From: Phormidesmis priestleyi Ana
Lineage (GTDB): Bacteria; Cyanobacteriota; Cyanobacteriia; Phormidesmidales; Phormidesmidaceae
Direction: 5' to 3'
NCBI GenBank assembly: GCA_001314865.1
Contig: LJZR01000001.1
Span: 359,718-423,717, forward strand
DNA length: 64,000 nucleotides
Positions 55,196 to 64,000 of the stretch are shown here, piece after piece; positions within the stretch are counted from its first letter, which is position 1; each line of letters opens with the position of its first letter. Under the pieces are notes generated by a model. It did no database searches. It was not told where the DNA came from and saw only the letters and a list, made by a program, of their open reading frames with translations. The position numbers and the translations under genes are program-made.

Positions 55196-56023
55196 TTACT
55201 TTGGCGCAAAACGGGTAAACGGTTTTATTTGACCGAGCGTCGTACTCAGTTCGGTGTGAATTCTTCCATTTGTCGCCAGTATCCGCCCCGATGCAATCTC
55301 AAACGGGCTTTGGTCGTAGGCCGTCACCTTGCCCCCAGCTTCTTCTACTAAAATCACACCTGCGGCGACATCCCAGGGCGACAGTCCGCGCTCCCAGTAG
55401 CCATCCAGCCTGCCGCAAGCAACATAGGCCAAATCCATTGAAGCCGCGCCCCCTCGTCGTACGCCTTGCGTCAGGTGAGTGAGATGACAAAATTCAGCAT
55501 AGTTGTTATCAATGGTCTCGTGCCGGTCGTAGGCAAAGCCCGTCACCAACAGGCTATCGGCCAAAGATGCTGCGTCAGACACGCAAATAGGCTCACGGTT
55601 GCAGGTCGCGCCTAGTCCCTTAGCCGCTCGAAACATTGCATTGTGAACTGGGTCAAATATCGCGCCTACGGCAGGCTTGCCTTCTATCAACAGGCCGACC
55701 GAGCAGCCACAAAAGGCATATTGATGCGTGTAGTTAGTCGTGCCATCTAGCGGATCTACCGCCCACAGCAAGTCATCTGTTTGGATACCGATGCTGCCCG
55801 ACTCCTCTGCCAAAATAGCGTGATTTGGCAGATGCAGCCGCAGCACAGAAAGGACTTCCTTTTCAGCTGCTTTGTCAGCTTCGGTGACCAAGTCGCCTGG
55901 TCGTCCTTTGGTTTGAATGTTAGAAAGATTTCCCCAGTAGTGCTGGAGTACCGCGCCCCCAGCGGATGCGGCCTCGGTGGCAATATCGAGAAAGCGTTTT
56001 AGGTCGTCAGTAGAGTAGGTCAT
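55196..56023 (-). CDS. inositol monophosphatase family protein
   Basis: A Mg2+-dependent phosphatase of inositol phosphate or related sugar phosphates. The 275-residue chain has the metal sites GDLVTEADKAAEKEV, ILAEESGSIG and WAVDPLDGTTNYTHQYAFC, and the late LSPWDVAAGVILVEEAGGKV. All catalytic residues are present. The ATG at 56023 matches homologs; a longer frame to 56062 is not supported. Substrate specificity (inositol, histidinol-P, fructose-bisphosphate-like) cannot be fixed. Confidence 0.92.
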   Translation of the reverse strand: MTYSTDDLKRFLDIATEAASAGGAVLQHYWGNLSNIQTKGRPGDLVTEADKAAEKEVLSVLRLHLPNHAILAEESGSIGIQTDDLLWAVDPLDGTTNYTHQYAFCGCSVGLLIEGKPAVGAIFDPVHNAMFRAAKGLGATCNREPICVSDAASLADSLLVTGFAYDRHETIDNNYAEFCHLTHLTQGVRRGGAASMDLAYVACGRLDGYWERGLSPWDVAAGVILVEEAGGKVTAYDQSPFEIASGRILATNGRIHTELSTTLGQIKPFTRFAPK

Positions 56024-56074
56024 ATGTTTTGATTCTGTGGGGGGCAGGGCTTTGTATCCCACCGTCGTTTATTA

Positions 56075-56100
56075 CGGCGTGCGGATGCATTCGCACGCCG
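56075..56100. other. perfect 9-bp stem hairpin
   Basis: Arms cggcgtgcg and cgcacgccg around gatgcatt, with no T-run. It lies upstream of the inositol phosphatase start, where it could affect translation or mark the end of the ferredoxin transcript, both of which lie on the minus strand. Confidence 0.6.
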
Positions 56101-56227
56101 CAGTTCACTGGGCTTTTTGCGCCGTAAAGATTTCACAAAATCTTTTTAATTAGGTCAAGTGAAAAATGGTAATGGCACTTGCGATCTCGAACTTCTAGCA
56201 ATCGTCTGACTCGTCTGAACTATCGGA

Positions 56228-56596
56228 CTAGTCGTCTTCAATCGGAATGCCAAAGCGAACTTTGCCTTTGCCAAAATAGCGACCAAACTGAAGCTCGTAT
56301 ACTTCGTCTTCGTCTTGGGTTTCAACCTCTAGGTCGCTGCGCGGATAGCTGACGCACAACAGCGCGTACCCTTTTTCTCGCAAGTCGGGCGAGAGGCCCA
56401 TCGCTTCGTGTTGCTCTAGCTCTCCTGAAAGTACGCGTACCGCGCAGGTAGTGCAGGCACCGTTACGGCAAGCAAAGGGTAGGTCAGCAGTTTGGTTCTC
56501 AGCGCTTTGTAAAATGTAGCGATCGCTTGGCACTTGCACAGTGTAGTCAGTGCCTTTTTGCCGGTCGTGAATGCGAATGTTATAAATTTCAGCCAT
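56228..56596 (-). CDS. [2Fe-2S] ferredoxin with C-terminal extension
   Basis: Plant-type ferredoxin that carries one electron. The 122-residue chain has the cluster motif CRNGACTTC with the fourth Cys in YALLCVSYP. Unlike the roughly 97-residue photosynthetic PetF it has a C-terminal tail (YELQFGRYFGKGKVRFGIPI), as in the longer cyanobacterial ferredoxin isoforms. The partner enzyme is unknown. The ATG start is clear. The tRNA-Ser gene lies upstream on the other strand. Confidence 0.92.
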   Translation of the reverse strand: MAEIYNIRIHDRQKGTDYTVQVPSDRYILQSAENQTADLPFACRNGACTTCAVRVLSGELEQHEAMGLSPDLREKGYALLCVSYPRSDLEVETQDEDEVYELQFGRYFGKGKVRFGIPIEDD

Positions 56597-56789
56597 GGGC
56601 TTATAAAAGCTATCGGGGCTTTTTTATGATTACACGTTGCGCTCAGAATGAGGCTCATCACGACCTCTAGAGATATTTATAAACGTCTTTATAGAATTGT
56701 GCGCGTAAATAAACCAGAGGTGTCCCGATTTCTGATAGGATGGCAAAGCTGTAATACGCTTGAAAAAACGCGCATTGCACACCAATTAA

Positions 56790-56876
56790 GGAGAGATGGC
56801 CGAGTGGTTGAAGGCGCAGCACTGGAAATGCTGTAACGGGGCAACTTGTTCGAGGGTTCGAATCCCTCTCTCTCCG
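56790..56876 (+). tRNA. tRNA-Ser (GGA)
   Basis: An 87-base class II tRNA. The acceptor arms ggagaga and tctctcc pair fully and the discriminator is G. The anticodon arm cagca-ctGGAaa-tgctg gives anticodon GGA, reading UCC and UCU. A long variable arm and the T-arm gagggttcgaatccctc are present. CCA is not encoded. Confidence 0.97.
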
Positions 56877-57011
56877 TCCTTTTTTATACTTTTAATTAGC
56901 CGGTGATTGGCGGATGATTAGCGGGTGGGCTAGTTCACTGCTGATTTACTTAGGTGATCTGCTTAATTGATCCGCTTAGGATGACCAGGTCAAGATTAGG
57001 ATGACCGGCGG

Positions 57012-58541
57012 TTAAGATTTGGCGCTGCTCAGTTTTTCTTGACCAAAGGCAATGCCTCCTAAGGTCACTAGCCCAATCCCCGTCCATTGAATAATGGCTA
57101 GGGAGGGATGCGGCGTAAAGCTCCAGGCGAGCAATGCGGTTGCGAGCGGTGTTGCCGCAGCCACAATCGCCGTACGTGCGCCAATTAGCCGCAGACTGGT
57201 GTAGCTAAACAAATACACCAGCAGCATCACTAATCCCAGTAAAATTCCCCACAGTGAAAAGCTGAGCCAGTCTATCGCAACTGGCTTGAGCGGCTTAACC
57301 AATAGCACGATGCTACTCAGTACGGCCATGGTAGAAAATTGCACTATGGCAACCGGCATCGGATGACAGTGCTGCTCTCGATAGCTCAAGTTAGTGAGGA
57401 CAACATATAGGCTAAAGGCCAAGCTCGCGAGCAGACCTAGCCAAACAACAGAAGGACCACCGTTCACTAGCGAATTGCTCAGTGCACCTAAAGAGAAAGA
57501 AGTAAAAACGGGGCGAATGGCCAGAATGCCGCCCATTGCGATCGCAACCATAGCCAGCAAACCCAGCGGCGTCAGCTTTTGCTCAGGTAAAGCTATCTGT
57601 CCCAGCGGCATTGCCGTCAGGGGATACAAAAACAGCAGCATGGCCCCTATCGCTGGCCCCATCAGGCCGATGCATTGGTAAATTAAAACCTGCGAAAAAA
57701 ACAGCGCAATGCCGCTGCCAATGAGCAGTGTCAATAGCCGGTCGCGCGTGTATATCCAGTCTTGTAAATCTTCCCAGGTGTAACGGTACAGCTGCGGTGC
57801 CAGAACGCTTAGGGCGGGCACCATCACCAGCATTCTAAGCCATAGCAACGCCACCGCCGGGACAAATCCCGTCCCTAGTTGGGCGATGGGAATGTTCAGC
57901 CAGCTGCCGCCTTGCCCCAGTGCGCCTACCACACAAAAGTGCCATGCCATGAGCCCAGCGGCGATCGCACTCAACACCAGACCCTTACGAGGCCTTGTTC
58001 CCTGCCTGACGGACGGGGCATTGATCATGCGAATGCTGCGCTGACGCCTTTGCTCAGAGGTTGCCGGAATAGGCAGTTCTATCGAACCTCGGGCTGACGC
58101 CTTTGCCTGCGAGTAGTCAAAAGGGACAATCCGCTCACCGGGCAACTGAGGCATTGGTATCGACACCGATGTTTTAAGCTGTGCCGCGTCGTTGGGCACT
58201 GCTTTATCTGTCTGAGCTTGTTGGGCTGTCTGAGCTTGTTGGGCTGTCTGAGCTTGTTGGGCTGTCTGAAGCTGCGCGTAATCTGCTTTTAGCCCTGCAA
58301 TGTCCGATTGTAGTAATGAAACCTCTGCCTGTAGCTGAGCTTTTTGGGCCTCTAGCTGCTCAATCTCCTGGCTCAGCTGGTCGGTGTAGCGCCGCTGCAA
58401 TTTTTCTACCGGCCCTAAGGATTCTTCTGGCAACACCGACTCATTCAGCGAAGACCCCGCCGAGCGATGTTGCAGGCTGTTGGGCAAATCCGGCGATGAC
58501 TTTGTGTCATCGCCTTTAAAAGCGGGGCTATCCGACTGCAT
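57012..58541 (-). CDS. EamA/DMT-family transporter with N-terminal coiled coil
   Basis: Probable small-molecule permease of the drug/metabolite superfamily; substrate unknown. The 509-residue chain has an unusual soluble N-terminus of about 190 residues. It holds a coiled-coil segment (LSQEIEQLEAQKAQLQAEVS) and AQTAQQ-type repeats from 15-bp DNA units. Ten hydrophobic helices then form two EamA halves (for example GPAIGAMLLFLYPLTAMPLG and TAIVAAATPLATALLAWSF). The ATG at 58541 is chosen over a GTG one codon earlier. Degenerate repeats of about 20 bp start near its stop codon. Confidence 0.88.
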   Translation of the reverse strand: MQSDSPAFKGDDTKSSPDLPNSLQHRSAGSSLNESVLPEESLGPVEKLQRRYTDQLSQEIEQLEAQKAQLQAEVSLLQSDIAGLKADYAQLQTAQQAQTAQQAQTAQQAQTDKAVPNDAAQLKTSVSIPMPQLPGERIVPFDYSQAKASARGSIELPIPATSEQRRQRSIRMINAPSVRQGTRPRKGLVLSAIAAGLMAWHFCVVGALGQGGSWLNIPIAQLGTGFVPAVALLWLRMLVMVPALSVLAPQLYRYTWEDLQDWIYTRDRLLTLLIGSGIALFFSQVLIYQCIGLMGPAIGAMLLFLYPLTAMPLGQIALPEQKLTPLGLLAMVAIAMGGILAIRPVFTSFSLGALSNSLVNGGPSVVWLGLLASLAFSLYVVLTNLSYREQHCHPMPVAIVQFSTMAVLSSIVLLVKPLKPVAIDWLSFSLWGILLGLVMLLVYLFSYTSLRLIGARTAIVAAATPLATALLAWSFTPHPSLAIIQWTGIGLVTLGGIAFGQEKLSSAKS

Positions 58542-58642
58542 CACTCACTCAAAACCAGGGATTGCCTGTGAATATACCAGACTACCCTGATAATCAGAAG
58601 ACTCTGTCCAGTTTTGATTACATTTAGGAGAGCAGAACGTAC

Positions 58643-59932
58643 CTAAATAATCGTACCGTCAGGGATCACCGCATTTTTAATGACCACGACAATGCCACTG
58701 CGAATGTAGTAGCCTTCCGACTCTCGCTCAGCCTCTTGCACATTGTCTTTATTGATAATCTTCACGTTTTTACCAATGCGCGCGTTTTTATCAATAATGG
58801 CTCTGCGAATTACAGACCCTTCACCAATGCCCATTGGAATTTTGTCGGGGTTAGTAAACTGACCGGTTTCATCCATGCCTTCGTAGTAGTCACAGCCCAT
58901 AATCAAAGCGTGATCTAGCTCGCAGTTTTGATGAATACGCTGACGCAGCCCCACGACTGATTTGTGAACACGGCACTTTTTCAAAATGCAGCCTTCGCTG
59001 ATAATCGACTCGGTGATGTGGCAATCTTGCAGCTTACTCGGCGGGAGATAGCGCGATCGCGTATAAATCGGCGCATCTTCCTTGTAAAAGCTAAACGCGG
59101 GATTGGGCTGATCGGTCAGCGCAATGTTCGACTCATAAAAAGATTCAATCGTACCAATATCTTCCCAGTAGCCCTTAAACAAATAGGCCTGCACATTGTA
59201 GTCACGCGCAGAGGCTGGAATAATCTCTTTACCAAAGTCAGTTTGATCAGGGTACTGACGCAGCAGATCGATGAGCACCTGCTTTTTGAACACATAGATG
59301 CCCATAGAGGCAATAAAAGGCTTCTCTTGAGACTCTTCGGGCGATAGGCCCATCGCGGTCGTATCGACCTTCATCGCTTCGAGTGCTTCACCCTTGGGCT
59401 TCTCAGAAAATTCAACAATTCGGTTGTTCTCATCCACCTTCATGAGGCCAAAGCTCGAAGCCGTCTTGTAGCCAATCGGCACCACCGAGAGCGTTACATC
59501 TGCGCCGCTTTCACGATGCTTGCGCACATACTGGCTGTAGTCCATCCGGTAGAGATGGTCGCCCGAGAGAATAATAAATTCGTCTACATCTGCGGTCTCA
59601 AATAGCCACAAATACTTGCGCACCGCATCGGCAGTCCCTTCAAACCAGCTAGGGCTGTCCGGCGTTTGCTGCGCAGCCAAAACTTCTACAAAGCCATCGC
59701 TAAAAGTAGAAAAATTGTAGGCTTTGGAGATGTGACGATTTAAAGATGCTGAGTTGAACTGGGTCAGCACATAGATTTTGAGAATATCGGAATTTAAACA
59801 GTTGCTGACGGGAATATCAATAAGGCGATACATACCGGCCAAAGAGACGGCAGGCTTCGCACGATACTTCGTGAGCGGGTAGAGACGACTGCCAGCACCG
59901 CCTCCCAAAATGATTGAAAGAACTCTTTTCAC
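58643..59932 (-). CDS. glgC: glucose-1-phosphate adenylyltransferase
   Basis: Makes ADP-glucose from glucose-1-phosphate and ATP, the committed step of glycogen synthesis. The 429-residue chain has the N-terminal nucleotide site [20 protein letters not shown], the substrate block [25 protein letters not shown], and a C-terminal left-handed beta-helix with [17 protein letters not shown]. Cyanobacterial enzymes are activated by 3-phosphoglycerate. The start codon is GTG. Confidence 0.97.
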   Translation of the reverse strand: MKRVLSIILGGGAGSRLYPLTKYRAKPAVSLAGMYRLIDIPVSNCLNSDILKIYVLTQFNSASLNRHISKAYNFSTFSDGFVEVLAAQQTPDSPSWFEGTADAVRKYLWLFETADVDEFIILSGDHLYRMDYSQYVRKHRESGADVTLSVVPIGYKTASSFGLMKVDENNRIVEFSEKPKGEALEAMKVDTTAMGLSPEESQEKPFIASMGIYVFKKQVLIDLLRQYPDQTDFGKEIIPASARDYNVQAYLFKGYWEDIGTIESFYESNIALTDQPNPAFSFYKEDAPIYTRSRYLPPSKLQDCHITESIISEGCILKKCRVHKSVVGLRQRIHQNCELDHALIMGCDYYEGMDETGQFTNPDKIPMGIGEGSVIRRAIIDKNARIGKNVKIINKDNVQEAERESEGYYIRSGIVVVIKNAVIPDGTII

Positions 59933-60131
59933 AACATCAACCTTAGCTTACAGAAAAAATACGCCATCCTTACTTCCCCTTTAAGTGTGGGCTCAGCAGG
60001 GACCGTTGGCAAGAGGGGATCGGTAGATTATCAATTTATACGGGCGGCATCCCCCCGTCGCAACACTAGCGCTCGCGCGTCGCCCAGAGATGTCGGCTAC
60101 ATCACCTCAGCCTGAATATTTGAAATGATAT

Positions 60132-61523
60132 TTAGGTGCGAAAGCCCAGTTTTGAAATGTGATGGGCGACATCTCGGATAATTGTTCTAAGGGCGTAGGC
60201 ATCGCCGCTGTAATCGAGCCCTACGGTCAATATGTAGACTTGAGAATCGACTTTCATCGCCAGCGTAGAGGCGAGCACGCGGTTGTTTTGGCCGGTCTTT
60301 TCCCCGAGCCATTCAATGTCGGAGCCGGCTCCTTTGAGGGCTTCATAGCCGAGTTCTGTGTCTGCCTGCTTTTTGAGGGCCGCAACAATTTCCTGACTCT
60401 CTGGAATCTGGGCGCTGTAGATTTGCACCATCATCGCGGTGATATCGTCAGTAGAGGTTTGGTTAATTCCAGATCCAAAGTTTTCTGCCATGACCTGATC
60501 ACCCGCAAGCTTGTGACCGACCAAGGTTTGGTCGTAGCCTAGCTCATTGAGCGCTTGCTTGATGCTGTCGTAGCCTAAGTGGTCAATGAGCTGATTAGTC
60601 GCGATATTATCGCTTTCACTGATCATATGCCCCATAACCTGACGGAGCGGATATTCTGTGCCGATATCCATCACGGCTCCGGCTGCATTTTCGGTAAAGT
60701 TGCCCGGATCGATAAAGATTTTTTCATCGAGCGGGTTGCTTTGTGTGGCTACGGTTTTCGCGAGCGGCTGGCCCGATAGCGTTTTTTGAAGCAGGGCTAA
60801 GGCAATCGGCACCTTAATTAAACTCGCTGCACTGGCCAGCGACTCTTCGCCTAAATGGCTCAGACAGGGGCGATCGCCCAACCTGCGATTGTCTAACCTG
60901 CGATCGCCTAACCTGCGATCGCCCCTATCTACTAAGCAAACGGTAACATGAACCCCTGCTGGATCAAGGTTGGCAGCTTCGATAATGCCACTGAGAAAGT
61001 CTGTATGGGCGTCAACGAGATGATGTTTTGTGTTTTGTAATAGCTGCCGATATTGAGCTTTTTTAGCGCTGGCTCTGGCGAATAGCGCTGAGTCGGGTGG
61101 AATCGCCGCTAGCTGTATAAGGGCTCTTTCCCAAAGGAACTGCTCGCGTTGCTTTAGCGCTAAAAAGTTAGACCGATCCGTCGTATCTCTGGCCGAGGCA
61201 AAGGCAACGGTGGCTTGGTTGCCTAGTTCTTTAGCGCGTTGATAGCTTCGCAAAGCGTCTTTTTCAGTCGGTTTTTCTGCCTGCTCCTGAGGTTTTCCTT
61301 CTTTGCCTTTAATCTTGGCTGAAGACTGCGATCGCGGCTTACCCGTCTCACTGATCACCTCATTCACAACCATGTTCATTTGAGTCCATAACGACTCTGA
61401 GGATTCATTGGATGAGGGTTCATTGGCCTTCAACCGCAACGAACCGGCATTCAGAAGGGTTACCAACCCTAACAAAACCCCGCAGCCTCCAGCTAGCGAC
61501 AAAAAAGATCGAAAACCTTGCAT
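60132..61523 (-). CDS. exported class A beta-lactamase-fold serine hydrolase
   Basis: A periplasmic or membrane-anchored protein of the beta-lactamase/transpeptidase-like fold. The 463-residue chain has an N-terminal hydrophobic segment (residues 8-26), a Lys/Glu-rich spacer, and a catalytic domain from about residue 180. The motifs are SLIK (S-x-x-K), SESDN (S-D-N) and EKTG (K-T-G). The E-x-x-L-N omega-loop pattern of true class A lactamases is not seen; MAENFGSGIN stands in that region. It may therefore not hydrolyse beta-lactams. GDRRL repeats near residue 205 come from 15-bp units that contain the HIP1 octamer. Confidence 0.82.
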   Translation of the reverse strand: MQGFRSFLSLAGGCGVLLGLVTLLNAGSLRLKANEPSSNESSESLWTQMNMVVNEVISETGKPRSQSSAKIKGKEGKPQEQAEKPTEKDALRSYQRAKELGNQATVAFASARDTTDRSNFLALKQREQFLWERALIQLAAIPPDSALFARASAKKAQYRQLLQNTKHHLVDAHTDFLSGIIEAANLDPAGVHVTVCLVDRGDRRLGDRRLDNRRLGDRPCLSHLGEESLASAASLIKVPIALALLQKTLSGQPLAKTVATQSNPLDEKIFIDPGNFTENAAGAVMDIGTEYPLRQVMGHMISESDNIATNQLIDHLGYDSIKQALNELGYDQTLVGHKLAGDQVMAENFGSGINQTSTDDITAMMVQIYSAQIPESQEIVAALKKQADTELGYEALKGAGSDIEWLGEKTGQNNRVLASTLAMKVDSQVYILTVGLDYSGDAYALRTIIRDVAHHISKLGFRT

Positions 61524-61907
61524 TTAAAACCTTAATTTTAAAACTTTAAAAACCCTTTCAAACCTTAGTGCTTATGACTAGCACCTGATAACGGGTACCG
61601 AAATAAAAAATAAGAGCGCGGAAATAAGGCCGCTGTAACCAAGAACTGAATTTAAGGAAAAGAAGCAAAGGCCGCTCCATAAGAGCAGAATACAGCAAGA
61701 TAAAGACAAAAAACGTTACATGGGCCACGATTGCACCCTGATTACACCCTGATTACACCCTTGAGAATTCTTCGCGTTCGCAATGAGTAAGGGTCTGCTA
61801 ACCTAGCTAACTGAAGCGTACCGACAACAGCGTACCGACAACAACGTACCGACAACCGGCCATACGCAGCCAACCCAGAATTAATCTAGAGGAAACGAGG
61901 AATCCCT
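61524..61907. other. spacer upstream of gatA with tandem repeats
   Basis: About 380 bases. It contains short attacaccctg repeats near 61738-61762 and three units of gcgtaccgacaaca (61816-61857). GAGGAAACGAGGAAT just before the gatA ATG is a good ribosome site. No gene is seen. Confidence 0.7.
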
Positions 61908-63371
61908 ATGTCAGCCATCCGCGAGTTGCACCGACAGCTTACGAGCAAAGAACGCTCCGCTGTGGAAATTGCTCAGGCCCAACTCGATCAGGCACAGGCA
62001 GTAGAGCCCAAGCTCAAAAGCTTCGTTTCGCTGACGGCAGAAAAAGCCTTAGCACAGGCCCAAGCCGTGGATGCCAAAATTGCGGCGGGTGAAGATATCG
62101 GCCAGCTAGCGGGCATTCCAATCGCGATTAAAGACAACCTATGTACCAAAGGCATTCGCACCACCTGTAGCTCCAAAATGCTGGAGAACTTTGTGCCGCC
62201 CTATGAATCGACCGTAACAGGCAGGTTGGACGAAGCGGGCGCTGTTTTTATCGGTAAAACCAACTTAGATGAGTTCGCAATGGGCGGCTCTACCGAGAAT
62301 TCGGCGTTTCAAACCACTTGCAATCCTTGGGATATTACCCGCGTACCGGGCGGTTCTTCCGGCGGATCGGCGGCAGCGGTGGCAGGCGGTCAATCGCCCG
62401 TTTCGCTAGGATCTGACACGGGCGGCTCGATTCGTCAGCCCGCTTCTTTTTGTGGCATTGTCGGAATGAAACCTACCTACGGCTTGGTGTCGCGCTTTGG
62501 CCTAGTGGCGTTTGCCTCGTCGTTAGACCAAATTGGGCCGTTTGGCCGCACAGTGGAAGATACGGCGATATTGCTAGAGGCGATCGCCGGTCACGACCCC
62601 AAAGACGCCACCAGCCTCAAGGTCAAAATTCCTAACTACACCCAGTTCCTAAAAAAAGATACCAAGCAACCCCTAAAAGGCCGCACCATCGGCATCATTA
62701 AAGAAACCTTTGGCGAGGGTTTAGACACCCAGGTCGGAGATGCCGTCAACGCCGCCATCGAACAGCTCAAATCCTTAGGAGCAGCTGTCAAAACAATCTC
62801 TTGCTCTAAATTTGACTACGGCGTTTCGGCCTACTACATCATCGCCCCCTGCGAAGCCTCGGCCAACCTCGCCCGCTATGACGGCGTTCGCTACGGCCTT
62901 CGCGTTCAAGAATCCGAAGCGCCCAATCTGCTCTCTATGTACAATAAAACCCGCGCCGAAGGCTTTGGCGACGAGGTTAAGCGCCGCATTATGATTGGCA
63001 CCTATGCCCTATCAGCAGGCTATTACGACGCCTTTTACCTCAAGGCGCAAAAAGTCAGAACTCTAATCAAACAAGACTTTGATAACGCATTTAAAGAGGT
63101 AGATGTTCTGGTTAGCCCTACCGTGCCGACCACCGCCTTCAAAGCGGGTGAAAAAGACGATCCGCTGAGCATGTATCTACTCGACCTAATGACTATTCCT
63201 GTCAACATGGCAGGGTTACCGGGTATGAGCGTTCCTTGCGGCTTTGATACTGATGGCATGCCGATTGGATTGCAGCTTGTGAGTAATGTACTCAGAGAAG
63301 ATTTGTTGTTTGAAGTTGGCCATGCTTACGAGCAGTCTACAAACTGGCACCAGCAACAGCCCAAACTGTAA
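61908..63371 (+). CDS. gatA: aspartyl/glutamyl-tRNA amidotransferase subunit A
   Basis: Amidase subunit of GatCAB, which turns Glu-tRNA(Gln) into Gln-tRNA(Gln), and Asp-tRNA(Asn) where needed, using glutamine. The 487-residue chain has the Ser-cis-Ser-Lys amidase site: Lys in [11 protein letters not shown], the Gly/Ser block [17 protein letters not shown], and the nucleophile region [17 protein letters not shown]. Length is standard. gatB and gatC are not in this window. Confidence 0.97.
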   Translation: MSAIRELHRQLTSKERSAVEIAQAQLDQAQAVEPKLKSFVSLTAEKALAQAQAVDAKIAAGEDIGQLAGIPIAIKDNLCTKGIRTTCSSKMLENFVPPYESTVTGRLDEAGAVFIGKTNLDEFAMGGSTENSAFQTTCNPWDITRVPGGSSGGSAAAVAGGQSPVSLGSDTGGSIRQPASFCGIVGMKPTYGLVSRFGLVAFASSLDQIGPFGRTVEDTAILLEAIAGHDPKDATSLKVKIPNYTQFLKKDTKQPLKGRTIGIIKETFGEGLDTQVGDAVNAAIEQLKSLGAAVKTISCSKFDYGVSAYYIIAPCEASANLARYDGVRYGLRVQESEAPNLLSMYNKTRAEGFGDEVKRRIMIGTYALSAGYYDAFYLKAQKVRTLIKQDFDNAFKEVDVLVSPTVPTTAFKAGEKDDPLSMYLLDLMTIPVNMAGLPGMSVPCGFDTDGMPIGLQLVSNVLREDLLFEVGHAYEQSTNWHQQQPKL

Positions 63372-63372
63372 T

Positions 63373-64000
63373 CAGCAAAGGCTGTATTAGCACTTTGGAC
63401 AATCGTGCTGATGGAGCGAGGCAGTCGATTCCTCTGGGAACTGCACTGTGGGCGTAAAGATAAATAGTTATTCGAGCGGGCACTCAGGTGCTTGGCTGAG
63501 GCGATGGAACAAACCGGTAGCATCAGCTTATTGACTGATGGCGAGCGGCGCTACGGCAACTTGTTATTTGAGATTTGTCATGACGTGCTCCGTACGGGGC
63601 GACCGGGGACGACCGGCCAAACGGTTACCCAAAGGGGTTCGTGTAAAGTTGAAGAACAAGGGGTCGAAGAAACGACCAGGGGGGCGCAGACGAAAAAAGT
63701 ACCAGACGCCAGTGCCTGAACACCCAGAGACCCAGCATCAAGTTGCCGACTCAGAAATTCATGCTAACCATGTAGAAGCTTTCAATGCTTCCCTGCGGCA
63801 GCGCAATGCGGCTTTTCGACGTAAAACCAACACCTATGCGAAGTCTCGGCAAAACTTGCAACGAACGCTCAATGTCTACTGGCTCGTCCACAATTTCGTA
63901 CGCGCTCATTTCACAACCAAAGTTGTCCCGGCTGTGAAGTTAGGCATCCTAGAAGTTGGGCTTTCTTGGTTTCAACTATTAACCATGCGTTATGCCATCT
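63373..64000 (+). pseudogene. broken IS1-like transposase, continues past window end
   Basis: Remnant of a DDE transposase resembling the cyanobacterial IS1-type group. It reads ALWTIVLMERGSRFLWEL and then CGRKDK, followed by an in-frame TAG near 63467. The frame continues as SISLLTDGERRYGNLLFEIC. An extra base near 63609-63611 shifts the frame; reading continues in the other frame as RLPKGVRVKLKNKGSKKRPG, EIHANHVEAFNASLRQRNAA and VYWLVHNFVRAHFTTKVVPA up to the window edge. The 5' end is missing: homology starts directly after gatA without a start codon. Family name is a judgement by eye. Confidence 0.72.

Overview
This window is chromosomal DNA from a phycobilisome-containing cyanobacterium. 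The evidence is phycocyanin genes (cpcB, cpcA) with their lyases, pcyA, nblA, high-light-inducible proteins, a cyanobacterial plastoquinol/tocopherol-type methyltransferase, the rpmG-rpsR-RNase II order and the frequent HIP1 octamer gcgatcgc. The style of the genome suggests a filamentous Leptolyngbya/Nodosilinea-like or related lineage, but the sequence alone does not settle the genus.

Layout. 0-11.2 kb: three large paralogous exported proteins of about 980-990 residues, with a family-4 glycosyltransferase and an AT-rich spacer between the first two. 11.3-16 kb: a HAD phosphatase, a possible tiny membrane protein and carB. 16.2-19.5 kb: an iron unit (FutA-like binding protein, PKHD-type dioxygenase, FutC-like ATPase) with no permease gene. 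19.5-29 kb: a membrane glycosyltransferase, a CNNM/CBS protein, a fused oligopeptide-type ABC ATPase with a large low-complexity insert, an ankyrin protein, a CPBP protease, a methyltransferase and an alpha-carbonic anhydrase. 29-32 kb: RNase II/R, rpsR and rpmG. 32-43.4 kb: a phycobilisome island holding three CpcS/CpeS-family lyases, nblA, pcyA, a CpeY-like lyase, an unusual orphan phycoerythrin-alpha-like subunit, CpcT, cpcBA and cpcEF. 43.4-50.3 kb: a membrane pentapeptide-CHAT protein, panE-like reductase, a small-protein photoprotection cluster (Hlips) and sodB. 50.5-63.4 kb: MPBQ/MSBQ methyltransferase, cytoplasmic alpha-amylase, acyltransferase, inositol monophosphatase, ferredoxin, tRNA-Ser(GGA), EamA transporter, glgC, a beta-lactamase-fold protein and gatA. 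63.4-64 kb: a broken transposase.

How parts fit. The phycobilisome island contains bilin synthesis (PcyA), the pigment proteins, lyases for several attachment sites and the degradation adaptor NblA. The orphan alpha subunit keeps the Cys equivalent to alpha-82 but not alpha-139, and only the CpeY-type lyase is nearby. The Hlip cluster beside FeSOD fits light-stress defence.

The most striking window-wide signal is not a gene. Short tandem repeats, mostly 11-16 bp, are scattered through intergenic DNA. They very often start exactly at, or include, the stop codon of the upstream gene. Inside genes the same kind of expansion appears in multiples of three and adds low-complexity peptide, including an 8-residue insertion in the phycoerythrin-like subunit.
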